Origin: Ponticaulis sp.
GTDB lineage: Bacteria; Pseudomonadota; Alphaproteobacteria; Caulobacterales; Hyphomonadaceae
Direction of reading: 5' to 3'
Assembly: GCA_002723155.1 (NCBI GenBank)
Contig: PBNO01000013.1
Location: forward strand, 19,749-83,748
DNA length: 64,000 nt
Numbering within the stretch: position 1 is the stretch's first letter; each line of letters starts with the position of its first letter. The position numbers and the translations under genes were made by a program. Below, piece by piece: positions 26,514-35,280 of this stretch. The notes beneath the pieces are model-generated. The model searched no databases, had not been told where the DNA came from, and worked only from the letters and a program-made list of their open reading frames with translations.

Positions 26514-26550
26514 CTGGCGTACGCGCAGCGTACTTTCGTGTCATAGCCCC
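26514..26550 (-). repeat. Right terminal inverted repeat of the Tn3-family transposon
   Basis: Reverse complement begins GGGGCTATGACACGAAAGTA and ends GCGTACGCCAG, matching the left end in most positions. Confidence 0.85.
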
Positions 26551-26608
26551 TATCAGGCGCACAAACCGTCCCGCTTTCCTGCCCCCTGATGGAAAATCAA
26601 ATAAGCCC

Positions 26609-26639
26609 TTGACCCTATAGCTACTACAGGCCGTAATCG
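26609..26639 (+). promoter_or_regulatory. MerR-family-type promoter of the transglutaminase-like gene
   Basis: TTGACC and TAATCG are separated by 19 bp, the over-long spacer typical of MerR-regulated promoters. The spacer holds an imperfect dyad CCTATAG-CTA-CTACAGG resembling CadR/PbrR/ZntR sites, unlike the two CueR boxes further on. No matching regulator gene is seen in this window. Confidence 0.7.
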
Positions 26640-26673
26640 TTCCAGCAACCCTCGCCGAAGGAAGGCGAGCGAT

Positions 26674-27438
26674 ATGGACAAACGATACTTGCGACAAACG
26701 CCTTTGCTGGACTTTGCCTCGCCAATCATCCGCGATCTCCTGGCGGCGCGGGGTTGGTGTGCATTGACCCCGTTCGAAAGAATCGGACAGGCTTACGCTT
26801 TTGTCCGTGACGAAACCGCCTTCGGCTACAACAGGTCCGATGACATTCCCGCATCGAAGGTTCTCAAGGACGGTTATGGTCAGTGCAACACCAAGGGAAC
26901 CTTGTTGATGGCGCTTTTGCGGGCGCTGAAGATTCCGTGTCGCCTGCACGGATTTACCATCCACAAGGGATTGCAGCGCGGCGTTGTCCCTGAGCTGGTC
27001 TATCCCCTTGCCCCGAACAGCATCCTTCATAGCTGGGTCGAAATCGCGCATGATGGCCGCTGGATCAATCTCGAAGGCTTCATTCTGGATCGGCCCTTTC
27101 TTCAGGCGCTACAGGCGAAATTTGCCGGTGAGACGAACAGCCTGTGCGGCTACGGAGCCGGAACCGATTGCCTGTCGTCGCCGCCGATCGACTGGCTTGG
27201 GCAGGACACCTATATCCAGCGCACGGGGATCAACGCCGACTTGGGGCTGTTCGACAGTCCCGATGACTTCTACGCGCGCCACAGGCAGCGTTTGGGGACG
27301 GCTCGCGAATGGATGTATCAAAACTTCGTGCGGCACTGGATGAACCGGCGTGTTGAAAAGGTTCGGCAGGCAAGATTCCGAAAATCCCTCGCGGTCCAGC
27401 AACGCACGATCATCCGGAATGATGCAGAAACCGTTTAG
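26674..27438 (+). CDS. Transglutaminase-like (papain-fold) protein
   Basis: 254 aa, cytosolic (no leader). Cys-His-Asp triad candidates in order: GYGQCNTKGTLLMALLRAL (Cys), NSILHSWVEI (His), WINLEGFILD (Asp/Glu region), as in transglutaminase-like peptidases. Extra Cys residues (SLCGYGAGTDCLSS) might bind metal. Sits at the start of the metal island behind a MerR-type promoter, so metal-induced expression is likely; substrate unknown. Confidence 0.8.
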   Translation: MDKRYLRQTPLLDFASPIIRDLLAARGWCALTPFERIGQAYAFVRDETAFGYNRSDDIPASKVLKDGYGQCNTKGTLLMALLRALKIPCRLHGFTIHKGLQRGVVPELVYPLAPNSILHSWVEIAHDGRWINLEGFILDRPFLQALQAKFAGETNSLCGYGAGTDCLSSPPIDWLGQDTYIQRTGINADLGLFDSPDDFYARHRQRLGTAREWMYQNFVRHWMNRRVEKVRQARFRKSLAVQQRTIIRNDAETV

Positions 27439-27506
27439 GGTATGCAGCGCACGCCGCCCATATGGCGCTTTGCGGTGAAACCATAGACCGCTCCGATCCT
27501 TGTTGA

Positions 27507-27533
27507 ATACCTGAATATAGGCTAGGGGGGTAT
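27507..27533 (+). promoter_or_regulatory. G-tract operator of dmeR-dmeF
   Basis: ATACC...GGTAT arms flank a run of six G (27525-27530) just before the regulator ATG, as in RcnR/DmeR/CsoR-type operators (TA-G6-TA core). The G run also serves as ribosome site, so repressor binding and translation initiation sit very close together. Confidence 0.55.
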
Positions 27534-27536
27534 CTT

Positions 27537-27812
27537 ATGCCTCACCTCTCCAGAAACGACTCCGACCTCCTCGCCCGCGTAAAGCGCATCGCTGGGCAAG
27601 TCGCGGCCGTGGAACGCGGCCTGACTGAGAAAGCGCCCTGCGCCGATATTCTTCACCTCGTCGCAGCAGTGCGCGGCGCGGTGAACGGGCTGATGGACGA
27701 AATCATCGTTGATCATCTCGACCAGCATGTCGCAAAGCCTGGTCTCGGCGACGCCGAACGGGCGACGGGGGCGGCAGAACTGGCGACCGTGATCCGGCGC
27801 TATTCCAAATGA
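27537..27812 (+). CDS. dmeR: DmeR/RcnR-type metal-sensing repressor
   Basis: 91 aa, all-helical member of the CsoR/RcnR/FrmR family: LLARVKRIAGQVAAVERGL, PCADILHLVAAVRGAVNGLMDEI with the conserved Cys, and HLDQHV. Binds DNA as apo-protein and is released by Ni(II)/Co(II) in characterised DmeR/RcnR proteins. The stop overlaps the start of the CDF exporter, the classic dmeRF arrangement. Confidence 0.88.
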   Translation: MPHLSRNDSDLLARVKRIAGQVAAVERGLTEKAPCADILHLVAAVRGAVNGLMDEIIVDHLDQHVAKPGLGDAERATGAAELATVIRRYSK

Positions 27813-28747
27813 CACGCGGCCCGGACCTTGCGCGATCGGTCGAAGCTCTCGCGCACGATCACAATTTCCTTGGCGCGGCACATGACGACAATGCCCGGCG
27901 CACGCGCATCGTCGTCGTCCTGACTTTCGCCATGATGATTGGCGAAATCGCCGCCGGCTATCTCACAGGCTCGATGGCGCTGCTTGCCGACGGCTTCCAC
28001 ATGGCGACCCATGCCGGTGCGCTCGGTGTCGCCGCCTTCGCCTACAGCTATGCCCGGCGCCATGCGGGCGATCGACGTTTCACCTTCGGAACCGGCAAGG
28101 TTGGTGAGCTGGCCGGTTTCGCCAGCGCCTTTGTTCTTGCCATCATCGCGCTTGGCATCGGCGTCGAATCCGTGAGGCGGCTCCTTGCCCCGACTGACAT
28201 CGCGTATGCCGAAGCAATATGGATCGCGGTCCTTGGCCTGATCGTCAATCTCATCAGCGCCTGGCTGCTCGGCGGCGACCATCATCTCGATCACCATGAC
28301 CATCACGGCCACGGTCATGCCCATCATGAGCATGACAACAATCTGCGCTCGGCCTATTTCCATGTGCTGGCCGACGCGCTCACCTCCATGCTCGCCATCG
28401 TCGCGCTCCTCGCCGGCCTTTATTTGGGTTGGCGCTGGATGGACGCGGCGATGGGCATCGTCGGCGCGGCCGTCATTGCCCGCTGGTCATGGGGCCTGCT
28501 GCGCGACAGTTCGGCCGTGCTCGTCGACGCCGCCGCCGATCCCAGTCTTGAAGAAGAAATCCGGAAGGCGGTCGAGGACGGCGATGCCAGGATTACGGAT
28601 CTTCATATCTGGCGGGTCGGGCCAGGCAAGTTCGCCGCCATCGTCGCGCTCGTCGCGGAACGCCCCTTGCCACCCGACGATTACGCCAGACGTGTGCGCG
28701 TGCATGATGAGCTGGTTCATGTCACTATAGAGCCGCACCCGGCCTGA
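27809..28747 (+). CDS. dmeF: DmeF, CDF-family Co/Ni exporter
   Basis: 312 aa. Inner-membrane cation/proton antiporter. DmeF-like N-terminus (HDHNFLGAAHDDNARRTR), membrane helices with metal-site residues LLADGFHMATHA and FHVLADALTSML, a His-rich loop (DHHLDHHDHHGHGHAHHEHD) and a cytoplasmic C-terminal domain (ITDLHIWRVGPGKFA). Overlaps dmeR by ATGA. Confidence 0.92.
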   Translation: MTRGPDLARSVEALAHDHNFLGAAHDDNARRTRIVVVLTFAMMIGEIAAGYLTGSMALLADGFHMATHAGALGVAAFAYSYARRHAGDRRFTFGTGKVGELAGFASAFVLAIIALGIGVESVRRLLAPTDIAYAEAIWIAVLGLIVNLISAWLLGGDHHLDHHDHHGHGHAHHEHDNNLRSAYFHVLADALTSMLAIVALLAGLYLGWRWMDAAMGIVGAAVIARWSWGLLRDSSAVLVDAAADPSLEEEIRKAVEDGDARITDLHIWRVGPGKFAAIVALVAERPLPPDDYARRVRVHDELVHVTIEPHPA

Positions 28748-28761
28748 GAGGAGATAGGCCC

Positions 28762-29319
28762 ATGCGCGAGCAACGCAGTCGCTATTCGACGGTTTCGATC
28801 CTGCTGCACTGGACCATCTTCGTGCTGATCTTCGCCAACGCGACCTTCGGTGGCTGGATGGAGGAAGCCGCCCCGAACGAAAAGCTGGACTATTACCAGC
28901 TTCACAAATCGGTTGGAATCACCGTCCTGTTGCTGAGCCTTGTCCGGCTTGGCTGGCGCATCGCCCATCCCTGGCCCCCCTTTCCAGATAATATGACGAC
29001 ATGGGAACGCATCATTGCGCGCGGCACGCATATCCTGTTCTATGTTTTGATGATGGGTGCACCTCTCCTTGGGTGGGCGGCAGCTTCGGCAGGCGGCTCC
29101 CCTGAAACACCACTTTTCGGTGCGCTCCCCGGCCCCAATTTACCAGTGCCGCAAGGGGAAGAACTGTCCGAGACGCTGGGTGGCCTTCACAAGGCAATGG
29201 TGAAGGCGATCTATGTCGTTCTAGGGTTGCATGTCCTTGGGGCGCTTAAACACCATTACCTCGACAAGGACGAGGTTCTTCACCGTATGCTGCCGTTGCT
29301 GCGCGATCCGCAGCGATGA
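28762..29319 (+). CDS. Cytochrome b561-type membrane protein
   Basis: 185 aa, four-helix haem-b protein: RYSTVSILLHWTIFVLIF, YYQLHKSVGITVLLLSLVRL, HILFYVLMMGAPLLGWAAA, KAIYVVLGLHVLGALKHHYLDKD, with paired His residues for two haems. AGGAG precedes the ATG, 14 bp after dmeF, so likely co-transcribed. May move electrons across the inner membrane; link to metal stress is inference. Confidence 0.9.
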   Translation: MREQRSRYSTVSILLHWTIFVLIFANATFGGWMEEAAPNEKLDYYQLHKSVGITVLLLSLVRLGWRIAHPWPPFPDNMTTWERIIARGTHILFYVLMMGAPLLGWAAASAGGSPETPLFGALPGPNLPVPQGEELSETLGGLHKAMVKAIYVVLGLHVLGALKHHYLDKDEVLHRMLPLLRDPQR

Positions 29320-29397
29320 ATCGTCTATTCACCGCGAGTTCAATTGCCGTTCTTCAAATTGGCTCCGTTGGGCTTTTCGATGCCCAGGAGAGGTAGA

Positions 29398-29676
29398 ATG
29401 AAATTTCTGATGATACTTGGCGCTGCCGCGCTTGCGGCCATGACGCCTTCGGTCGCGATGGCTCAGCATCATGGCGATCGCGGCAGTCATGAACGCAGCG
29501 TAAGCCGTCACGGCAACAGCGGCCACGTCGCGCCTTCCTACGGCCGCTACTACGATCAGCGGTATCGTGGCTACGACCGGCGTTATGGTTACGATCGCCA
29601 CGAACGACGTTATGACCGGCATGACCGACCACGGCACGAACGTCGCCGCCATCATCAACGGCGCGGGCACCATTGA
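29398..29676 (+). CDS. Small secreted His/Arg/Tyr-rich protein
   Basis: 92 aa. Signal peptide MKFLMILGAAALAAMTPSVAMA, then a low-complexity mature part full of His, Arg, Tyr and Asp (RYDRHDRPRHERRRHHQRRG). Likely a periplasmic metal-binding or buffering peptide, judged from composition and location only. Good ribosome site (AGGAGAGG). Confidence 0.75.
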   Translation: MKFLMILGAAALAAMTPSVAMAQHHGDRGSHERSVSRHGNSGHVAPSYGRYYDQRYRGYDRRYGYDRHERRYDRHDRPRHERRRHHQRRGHH

Positions 29677-29788
29677 CGAGGACGGGAGCTGATTTCTAGT
29701 TCTCACTCACACGCGTTGCCATGCGCGGCCGCTCCTTCCTGATGGGAACGATGGTGCATCACACAGCGCCGCTTGGAACCTGATTCAT

Positions 29789-30241
29789 TCAGGGGCGATG
29801 GCGAAGCCGCCCTGTTCCTACCGTAGCCGGGCTTGGCACATCCTGCTCGCCGCTGGGTTCTTCCAGATCGGCGAGGATGGGACAGTCGGGCCGGTCATCA
29901 CCCGCGCAGCAATCCACCAGTGTCCCGAGCGTGGCGGTCATCTGTTCGAGGCTTTCGATCCGCTCCTGGAGCTGGGCAATATGCGCCTGAGCGATCCGCT
30001 TCACGTCGGCGCTCTGGCGGGATTTGTCCCGCCAGAGGCTCAGCAGTTCATTGATCTCCGCGACCGAGAAACCGAGATCACGCGCCCGCCGGATGAACCG
30101 CAGCATATGGACATCCGATGGCGAGTAGTCGCGATAGCCGGAATCCTTGCGATCGGCTTTCGGAATGAGGCCGGTCTGCTCATAATAGCGGATCATCTTG
30201 GCAGAGACGCCCGATGCCTTGGATGCTTGTCCGATATTCAT
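29789..30241 (-). CDS. cueR: CueR-type MerR-family Cu(I) regulator
   Basis: 150 aa. MerR HTH (MNIGQASKASGVSAKMIRYY), linker helix, and a C-terminal metal loop with Cys-x7-Cys (CAGDDRPDC), the CueR arrangement for two-coordinate Cu(I). Lies 15 bp downstream of copA on the same strand. Two CueR-type promoters in the copA/HMA spacer are its obvious targets. Confidence 0.93.
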   Translation of the reverse strand: MNIGQASKASGVSAKMIRYYEQTGLIPKADRKDSGYRDYSPSDVHMLRFIRRARDLGFSVAEINELLSLWRDKSRQSADVKRIAQAHIAQLQERIESLEQMTATLGTLVDCCAGDDRPDCPILADLEEPSGEQDVPSPATVGTGRLRHRP

Positions 30242-30256
30242 GATGCTTCTCGTGCC

Positions 30257-32767
30257 TTAACCATGCTGTGCCATCGGTATTGCCCTTTCAGGGGGCTGGA
30301 ATCCGCGCAGGCGCAGCGAGTTACCCAGAACAAAAATGCTCGACATCGCCATAGCACCCGCAGCGAACACCGGCGACAACAGGATGCCCCAGCCAGGATA
30401 GAGAGCGCCCGCAGCGACCGGAATTAGCGCCGTGTTATAGGCGAACGCCCAAAACAGGTTCTGGCGAATGTTACCGATCGTCGCGCGCGACAGCGCGATG
30501 GCCGTCGCCACGCCATTCAGATGACCGGACATGAGCACAACATCGGCCGCCTCGATCGCGATGTCCGTGCCAGTGCCGACGGCAAGGCCAACGTCGGCCG
30601 CCGCCAGGGCGGGCGCGTCGTTGATCCCATCGCCGACGAAGGCGACCCGGCCATGCTCCGCCTTGAGCCGGGCGATGGCCTCCACCTTCCCATCGGGCAG
30701 CACTTCGGCAATCACTTCGTCGATACCGAGCTGGCGGGCGATGGCCTCCGCCGTCATGCGGTTATCGCCCGTAATCATCGCGACCTTGAGGCCCAAAGCG
30801 TGCAGTGCCGCGATGGCGGCGGGCGTGGTGTCCTTGATCGGATCGGCCACGGCGACGATCGCCGCGAGGCGGCCGCCAATAGCGGCATAGAGCGGCGACT
30901 TGCCTTCCTGGCCCAACCGCTCAGCCGTTGCGGCGAAAGCGCCGACATCCAGCCCCAGCTCGCGCATGTAGCGATCGGCGCCAATCTGGACCAGTTCTCT
31001 CCCAGCGACCGCCTTGACCCCAAAGCCAGTGATGGATTCAAAGTCGTCGATCGCGGGCAATGCGATGCCTTCGGACTTGGCCGCGTCCACGATCGCACTG
31101 GCAATCGGATGCTCAGACTTGTCCTCGACAGCGGCGACCAGACCCAGCACCTTGGTCCGGTCGAACTCATCCATAACTTGAAGATCGGTGAGCGCAGGGC
31201 GGCCCTCCGTCAGTGTTCCGGTCTTGTCGACGGCAACGACCCTGGCATCCTTGAGAAGCTGGAGAGCTTCCCCCTTGCGGAACAGGATGCCCAGTTCGGC
31301 GCCGCGCCCGGTGCCCACCATGATCGCTGTTGGCGTCGCAAGGCCCATGGCGCATGGGCAGGCGATGATGAGCACCGCCACTGCATTGACCAGAGCGAAG
31401 GTCAGGGCGGGCGACGGGCCGAACCACAGCCAGGCGGCGAAAGTCAGCGCCGCCACCGCGAACACGGCGGGGACGAACCACATCGTCACCTTGTCCACCA
31501 GCGCCTGGATCGGCAGCTTTGATCCTTGCGCCTGCTCGACCATGCGAATGATCTGCGACAGCATCGTGGCCTGGCCGACAGCGGTTGCGCGGAAGGCCAA
31601 GGCGCCCTTTTGATTGACGGTTCCGCCGACGAGCGTTGCCCCTTCGACCTTGGCGACCGGGATCGGCTCGCCGGTAATCATCGACTCATCGACGTAGCTA
31701 TCCCCTTCCGTGACTTCGCCATCGACGGGAATACGCTCGCCGGGACGCACCTCGATGATGTCGCCGGTGACGACTTCGTTGATGGAAACCTCCACCAATG
31801 CGCCATCGCGACGGACGCGGGCCGTCTTGGCCTGCAACCCGACGAGGCGCTTGATCGCCTCGGACGTTCGACCCTTTGCGCGGGCTTCCAGATAGCGACC
31901 CAGCAGGATCAGAGCGATGATGACGGCCGCCGCTTCATAATAGACGTTGACCGTCCCCACCGGCAGCAGGCCGGGAGCGAAGGTGGCGACCAGCGAATAG
32001 ACATAGGCGGCAAGCGTGCCCACCGCGACTAGCGAGTTCATGTCGGGCGCGAGCCGCACCAGTGCGGGCAGGCCCTTCTCGTAGAAACGAATGCCGGGGA
32101 ATGCGAGCACCAGCGTCGTCAGGACGAATTGAATATACCAGCTCGTCTGAATGCCGATCGTCCGGCCGATCAGTTCGTGCGCGCCGGGAATGACGTGACT
32201 GCCCATTTCGAGCAGAAACACCGGCAGGGCGAGCGCCGCGGCGATGGTGAAGTCCCGCTTGAGATCCCGGCGCTCGGCATCCTTGCGCTCGGCCGTTTCC
32301 TCGTCGCCCGTTGCGCTCGCCTCGATCGGGCGCGCGGTATATCCCGCGCTCGCGATCGTGGCGATGAGCGCCTGTAAATCGGCTGCGCCGCGCACGCTCG
32401 CGCGCTCCATCGCCAGATTGACGGTGGCCTCGGTGACGCCGGGGATGGCTTTTATCGCCCGTTCCACACGCCCGACACAGGATGCACAGGTCATCCCTTC
32501 CACCGCCAACTCGACGCTCGCGGACGGCACGCTGTAACCGGCGTCCTCGACCGCCTGCACCAGCGCCTTCCGATCGACGAAACCGCTGGCCTGAATGTCG
32601 GCGCGTTCCGTCGCCAGATTGACGTTAACGGACTGAACGCCTTCGACCTTGTTCAGCGAACGTTCGATGCGCGCTACGCACGACGCGCAAGTCATACCCT
32701 CAATCGGCAAGCTGAACGCCGAATCGGCGAGATTCGTTGAATCTCCTTGGATTTTCGCGGCTAGCAT
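30257..32767 (-). CDS. copA: CopA, P1B-type Cu(I)-exporting ATPase
   Basis: 836 aa. Two N-terminal HMA domains (GMTCASC at about residues 24-30 and 91-97), actuator TGEPIPV, membrane CPC motif [15 protein letters not shown], phosphorylation [15 protein letters not shown], and [11 protein letters not shown]. Pumps Cu(I) to the periplasm. The ATG was preferred over an upstream GTG because of spacing. Driven by a 19-bp-spacer promoter with a CueR dyad. Confidence 0.96.
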   Translation of the reverse strand: MLAAKIQGDSTNLADSAFSLPIEGMTCASCVARIERSLNKVEGVQSVNVNLATERADIQASGFVDRKALVQAVEDAGYSVPSASVELAVEGMTCASCVGRVERAIKAIPGVTEATVNLAMERASVRGAADLQALIATIASAGYTARPIEASATGDEETAERKDAERRDLKRDFTIAAALALPVFLLEMGSHVIPGAHELIGRTIGIQTSWYIQFVLTTLVLAFPGIRFYEKGLPALVRLAPDMNSLVAVGTLAAYVYSLVATFAPGLLPVGTVNVYYEAAAVIIALILLGRYLEARAKGRTSEAIKRLVGLQAKTARVRRDGALVEVSINEVVTGDIIEVRPGERIPVDGEVTEGDSYVDESMITGEPIPVAKVEGATLVGGTVNQKGALAFRATAVGQATMLSQIIRMVEQAQGSKLPIQALVDKVTMWFVPAVFAVAALTFAAWLWFGPSPALTFALVNAVAVLIIACPCAMGLATPTAIMVGTGRGAELGILFRKGEALQLLKDARVVAVDKTGTLTEGRPALTDLQVMDEFDRTKVLGLVAAVEDKSEHPIASAIVDAAKSEGIALPAIDDFESITGFGVKAVAGRELVQIGADRYMRELGLDVGAFAATAERLGQEGKSPLYAAIGGRLAAIVAVADPIKDTTPAAIAALHALGLKVAMITGDNRMTAEAIARQLGIDEVIAEVLPDGKVEAIARLKAEHGRVAFVGDGINDAPALAAADVGLAVGTGTDIAIEAADVVLMSGHLNGVATAIALSRATIGNIRQNLFWAFAYNTALIPVAAGALYPGWGILLSPVFAAGAMAMSSIFVLGNSLRLRGFQPPERAIPMAQHG

Positions 32768-32805
32768 TGCTCGATACTCCACGCTTCATGATTGGAACTT
32801 GCATC

Positions 32806-32836
32806 AAAATGCAGGTTCCAATCGTGGGAAGGTCAA
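32806..32836 (-). promoter_or_regulatory. CueR-type promoter of copA
   Basis: On the minus strand TTGACC and CATTTT are 19 bp apart with the dyad TTCCCACGATTGGAA in the spacer, matching the CueR consensus (CTTCC-N7-GGAAG-like). Confidence 0.8.
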
Positions 32837-32963
32837 GAGCAAAGATAGGGTGCCCTCAGGTAAGGGCCTCGCAGCCACGACAATGAGATCAAAATTCGCT
32901 CCCAATCACGGCGCAACGCCGGAAGGTGCAATCTCCTTCATGATAAAGACCGTGAGACCGGCC

Positions 32964-32994
32964 TTGACCTTCCAACGATGGGAAAGGTTAGCTT
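32964..32994 (+). promoter_or_regulatory. CueR-type promoter of the HMA chaperone gene
   Basis: TTGACC and TAGCTT with a 19-bp spacer holding TTCCAACGATGGGAA, nearly the mirror of the copA box, so CueR should fire both directions. Confidence 0.8.
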
Positions 32995-33027
32995 GTGATT
33001 CGTCGTTAGAAACAATGGAGATTTTCA

Positions 33028-33231
33028 ATGCAGTTTCACGTCGAAAACATGAGCTGTGGTTCGTGCGTCAAGCATATCACGCAGGCTGTCGCGGCGATCG
33101 ACCCGAATGCGAAGGTCGAAGTGGATATCGCGGCCAAGAAAGTCACGGTCGATAGCGTGGCCACCGCGCAGGCCATCGAAGCCGCGCTCGCGGCAGACGG
33201 TTATCCCGCGCGAGCCATTGAACAGGCCTGA
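33028..33231 (+). CDS. CopZ-like HMA-domain copper chaperone
   Basis: 67 aa single heavy-metal-associated domain with metal site NMSCGSCVKH near the N-terminus and ferredoxin-like beta-alpha-beta pattern (VEVDIAAKKVTVDSV, AIEAALAADGYPA). Cytosolic Cu(I) carrier that would hand metal to CopA. Begins GGAG-ATTTTCA-ATG. Confidence 0.9.
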   Translation: MQFHVENMSCGSCVKHITQAVAAIDPNAKVEVDIAAKKVTVDSVATAQAIEAALAADGYPARAIEQA

Positions 33232-33240
33232 GAGACGATC

Positions 33241-33645
33241 ATGAACAAGCTGACGCCTATATTCATTGCGGGCGCGCTCCTGGCCGTCGGCGTTCTCGCT
33301 TACGCACAATCTGGAATCGGCCCGCAGGCGAATGGAGTAACACTGATGCAAAGCGCTCATGGCGGGCATGGAAGCCCGGAATATTCAGATAACCCGGTTA
33401 TCCGCGATTATCAGACGGCGAACGACAAGATGCACGCCGATATGGAGATCGAGTTCACCGGCGATGCCGACGTCGATTTCATGCGCGGCATGATCCCGCA
33501 CCACCAGGGCGCCATTGATATGGCCAAGGTCGCTCTCGAACACGGGAAAGACCCCAAGGTTCGCAAACTGGCGCAGGATGTCATTACCGCTCAGGAAGGC
33601 GAGATCGCGATGATGCAGAAATGGCTTGCCGATCGGAGCAAGTAG
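33241..33645 (+). CDS. DUF305 family protein
   Basis: 134 aa with N-terminal signal peptide or anchor (LTPIFIAGALLAVGVLAYA). DUF305 signature FMRGMIPHHQGAIDMAKVAL with paired His/Met, followed by AQEGEIAMMQKWL. DUF305 proteins often accompany copper systems and may bind copper in the periplasm. Nine bp after the HMA gene, so same operon; a strong terminator follows. Confidence 0.92.
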   Translation: MNKLTPIFIAGALLAVGVLAYAQSGIGPQANGVTLMQSAHGGHGSPEYSDNPVIRDYQTANDKMHADMEIEFTGDADVDFMRGMIPHHQGAIDMAKVALEHGKDPKVRKLAQDVITAQEGEIAMMQKWLADRSK

Positions 33646-33689
33646 CCCCCCGACCAGCACCGCCTTGCTCGTGCAGCCCGACATTGACT

Positions 33690-33728
33690 AGCCCTCCAGG
33701 ATCGACCGATCCTGGAGGGCTATCCTTT
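33690..33728 (+). terminator. Strong intrinsic terminator
   Basis: 15-bp perfect stem (AGCCCTCCAGGATCG / CGATCCTGGAGGGCT) with a 2-nt centre, then ATCCTTTT. Ends the HMA-DUF305 operon; also lies before the end of the convergent ArsR gene. Confidence 0.85.
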
Positions 33729-33755
33729 TGACAGTCATCAACAGCCACCGTTCGA

Positions 33756-34082
33756 TCAGTCGTCGGCGTGATCTTCATCTATATGGCTGAGCATATCGAC
33801 GAGCATGGTGCTCACATGCTCGTCGGCCACCTCATAAAAAACCTTCTTGGCCTGCCGTTCGCTGCGAACGAGGCGGGCACCGCGCAACAGACGAAGATGA
33901 TGGCTCACCAGCGTCTGAGAGAGATTGAGGGATTTTGCGATGTCCCCCACCGCCTTGGGACTTTGCAAGCAGAACAGCAGAATGCGCAGGCGGGACGGGT
34001 CGCCGAGCAAGCGAAAGGTTTCGGCCAGAATGGCGACCCGCTGTGTGCTCGACTGAAAGTCCGAAACGTCGTCTGTGTTCAT
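33756..34082 (-). CDS. ArsR/SmtB-family metal-responsive repressor
   Basis: 108 aa winged helix: LLGDPSRLRILLFCLQ, recognition region NLSQTLVSHHLRLLRGARLV, wing AKKVFYEVADEH. The C-terminal helix HVSTMLVDMLSHIDEDHADD carries the Asp/His ligands of alpha5-type Zn/Co/Ni sensors. Lies downstream of the CDF exporter on the same strand with a palindrome in its own leader. Confidence 0.9.
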   Translation of the reverse strand: MNTDDVSDFQSSTQRVAILAETFRLLGDPSRLRILLFCLQSPKAVGDIAKSLNLSQTLVSHHLRLLRGARLVRSERQAKKVFYEVADEHVSTMLVDMLSHIDEDHADD

Positions 34083-34102
34083 AGACCCGCCACCCGATAA
34101 TG

Positions 34103-34122
34103 GAACATATCACGATATGTTC
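34103..34122. promoter_or_regulatory. Palindromic operator of the ArsR-type gene
   Basis: GAACATAT-CACG-ATATGTTC, 8-bp perfect arms, 20 bp upstream of the ArsR ATG. ATAT-rich dyads of this kind are typical ArsR/SmtB operators. Confidence 0.65.
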
Positions 34123-34237
34123 ACATATATCATCTCATGAAGACCATTGCACGGCTCAGGTCCATGTCATGCGCGGTGCCGATTGGAGAACCGGCACCCC
34201 CGATCCCTCAATAGATCGGTCGCGGGTTGAGCAGACT

Positions 34238-35230
34238 TCAATGGGCATGTGCGTGACAAGCCGATCCGTGCTCATGCTTTTGATTCAGCCTGCCGCCGGG
34301 CGCCAGACTGCACGTCTCGCCTTCCTCGTTCCAGTCGACAGCCACGGTGGCGTGCTCGATCTCGAAATGGCTCTCCAACTCGCGCTCGACTGCGCGCACG
34401 ACCATGCGGGCCTCGGCGTCGTTCGTGGGCCGGACGTGCATCGTCGCCAGCGTGCGGCCCGACGTGATCGACCACACATGGATATGGCCAACCGCAGCCA
34501 CGCCCGGCACATGCTCCAGCAAATGACGCTCGATTTTCTCCGGCGCGGCACCATCGGGCGCACCTTCGAGCAGGATGTGCAGCGATCTGGCGGCCAGCTT
34601 CCATGCGCTCCGCAGGACCAGCAGCGAAACGAGGACCGACAGGATCGGGTCGATCGGCGTCCAGCCCGTCAAATAGATCACGATCGCAGCCCCCACGGCG
34701 CCGACCGAGCCAAGCAAGTCGCCCAGGACGTGCAGCGCCGCACCCTTGATGTTGACATGCTCGCTGTCGCCGCGCGTCAGAATCCAGAATACGAGGATGT
34801 TGACCAGCAATCCCGCGACTGCGACGCCGAACATCGGTCCTGCGAGGATCGGTTGCGGCTCCTGAAAGCGTTCCCAGGCCTCATAGACGATCCAGCCCAC
34901 GATTGCGAACAAGGTGACGGCGTTGACGAAGCCGGCGACCACCTCAAATCGTAGATAGCCGAAGGTGCGCTTCGAATCGGCGGCGCGCTGCCCAAAGCGA
35001 AACGCCGCATAGGCGAGCGCGAGCGCCGCAGCGTCGGTCATCATATGCCCGGCGTCCGCCAGCAAGGCGAGCGAGCCCGAGAGCAGGCCGCCTACGACTT
35101 CGACGACCATGAACGTGAAGATCAGGCCGAACGATAAGAGAACCTTCCGTTCGTTGTCGCTGGTTATAGTCGGCGTGTGCGAATGATCGTGGTCGTGGTC
35201 GTGACCATGTTCTGCGTGCGAATGGGCCAT
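34238..35230 (-). CDS. CDF-family Zn/Cd/Co exporter (CzcD/ZitB-like)
   Basis: 330 aa. His-rich cytosolic N-terminus (HSHAEHGHDHDHDHSHTP), six-helix CDF core with LLADAGHMMTDAAALA and ALHVLGDLLGSVGA metal sites, and a cytoplasmic domain with HIHVWSITSGR. A His-rich tail (EHGSACHAHAH) ends it. Distinct from the DmeF-type exporter in the same island, suggesting wider metal range. ATTCATATG repeats lie in its leader. Confidence 0.92.
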   Translation of the reverse strand: MAHSHAEHGHDHDHDHSHTPTITSDNERKVLLSFGLIFTFMVVEVVGGLLSGSLALLADAGHMMTDAAALALAYAAFRFGQRAADSKRTFGYLRFEVVAGFVNAVTLFAIVGWIVYEAWERFQEPQPILAGPMFGVAVAGLLVNILVFWILTRGDSEHVNIKGAALHVLGDLLGSVGAVGAAIVIYLTGWTPIDPILSVLVSLLVLRSAWKLAARSLHILLEGAPDGAAPEKIERHLLEHVPGVAAVGHIHVWSITSGRTLATMHVRPTNDAEARMVVRAVERELESHFEIEHATVAVDWNEEGETCSLAPGGRLNQKHEHGSACHAHAH

Positions 35231-35256
35231 TGAGAGACTTTCATCAGACTGAATAA

Positions 35257-35280
35257 TTCATATGTATATGTATTCATATG
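35257..35280. promoter_or_regulatory. ATTCATATG repeats upstream of CDF exporter
   Basis: ATTCATATG occurs twice (35257-35265, 35272-35280) with overlapping CATATG dyads, AT-rich against the high-GC background. Candidate binding site for the ArsR-type repressor; similar in composition to its own leader palindrome. Confidence 0.5.

Larger units (their letters stand above)
21298..26550. mobile_element. Complete Tn3-family transposon with passenger genes
   Basis: 5253 bp bounded by 37-bp inverted repeats and carrying divergent tnpR and tnpA with a res-like spacer, plus two passenger genes downstream of tnpR. The left end cuts the older transposase gene. The 5-bp flanks differ (TTCAT left, TATCA right), so no target duplication is visible; the missing half of the older transposase is not found beyond the right end, which implies a deletion or recombination after insertion. 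Confidence 0.88.

Noticed and set aside
26551-26673. Remaining 5' half of the truncated Tn3 transposase beyond the right transposon end
   Set aside because: No transposase-like coding in any frame; the sequence is instead the promoter region of the transglutaminase-like gene.
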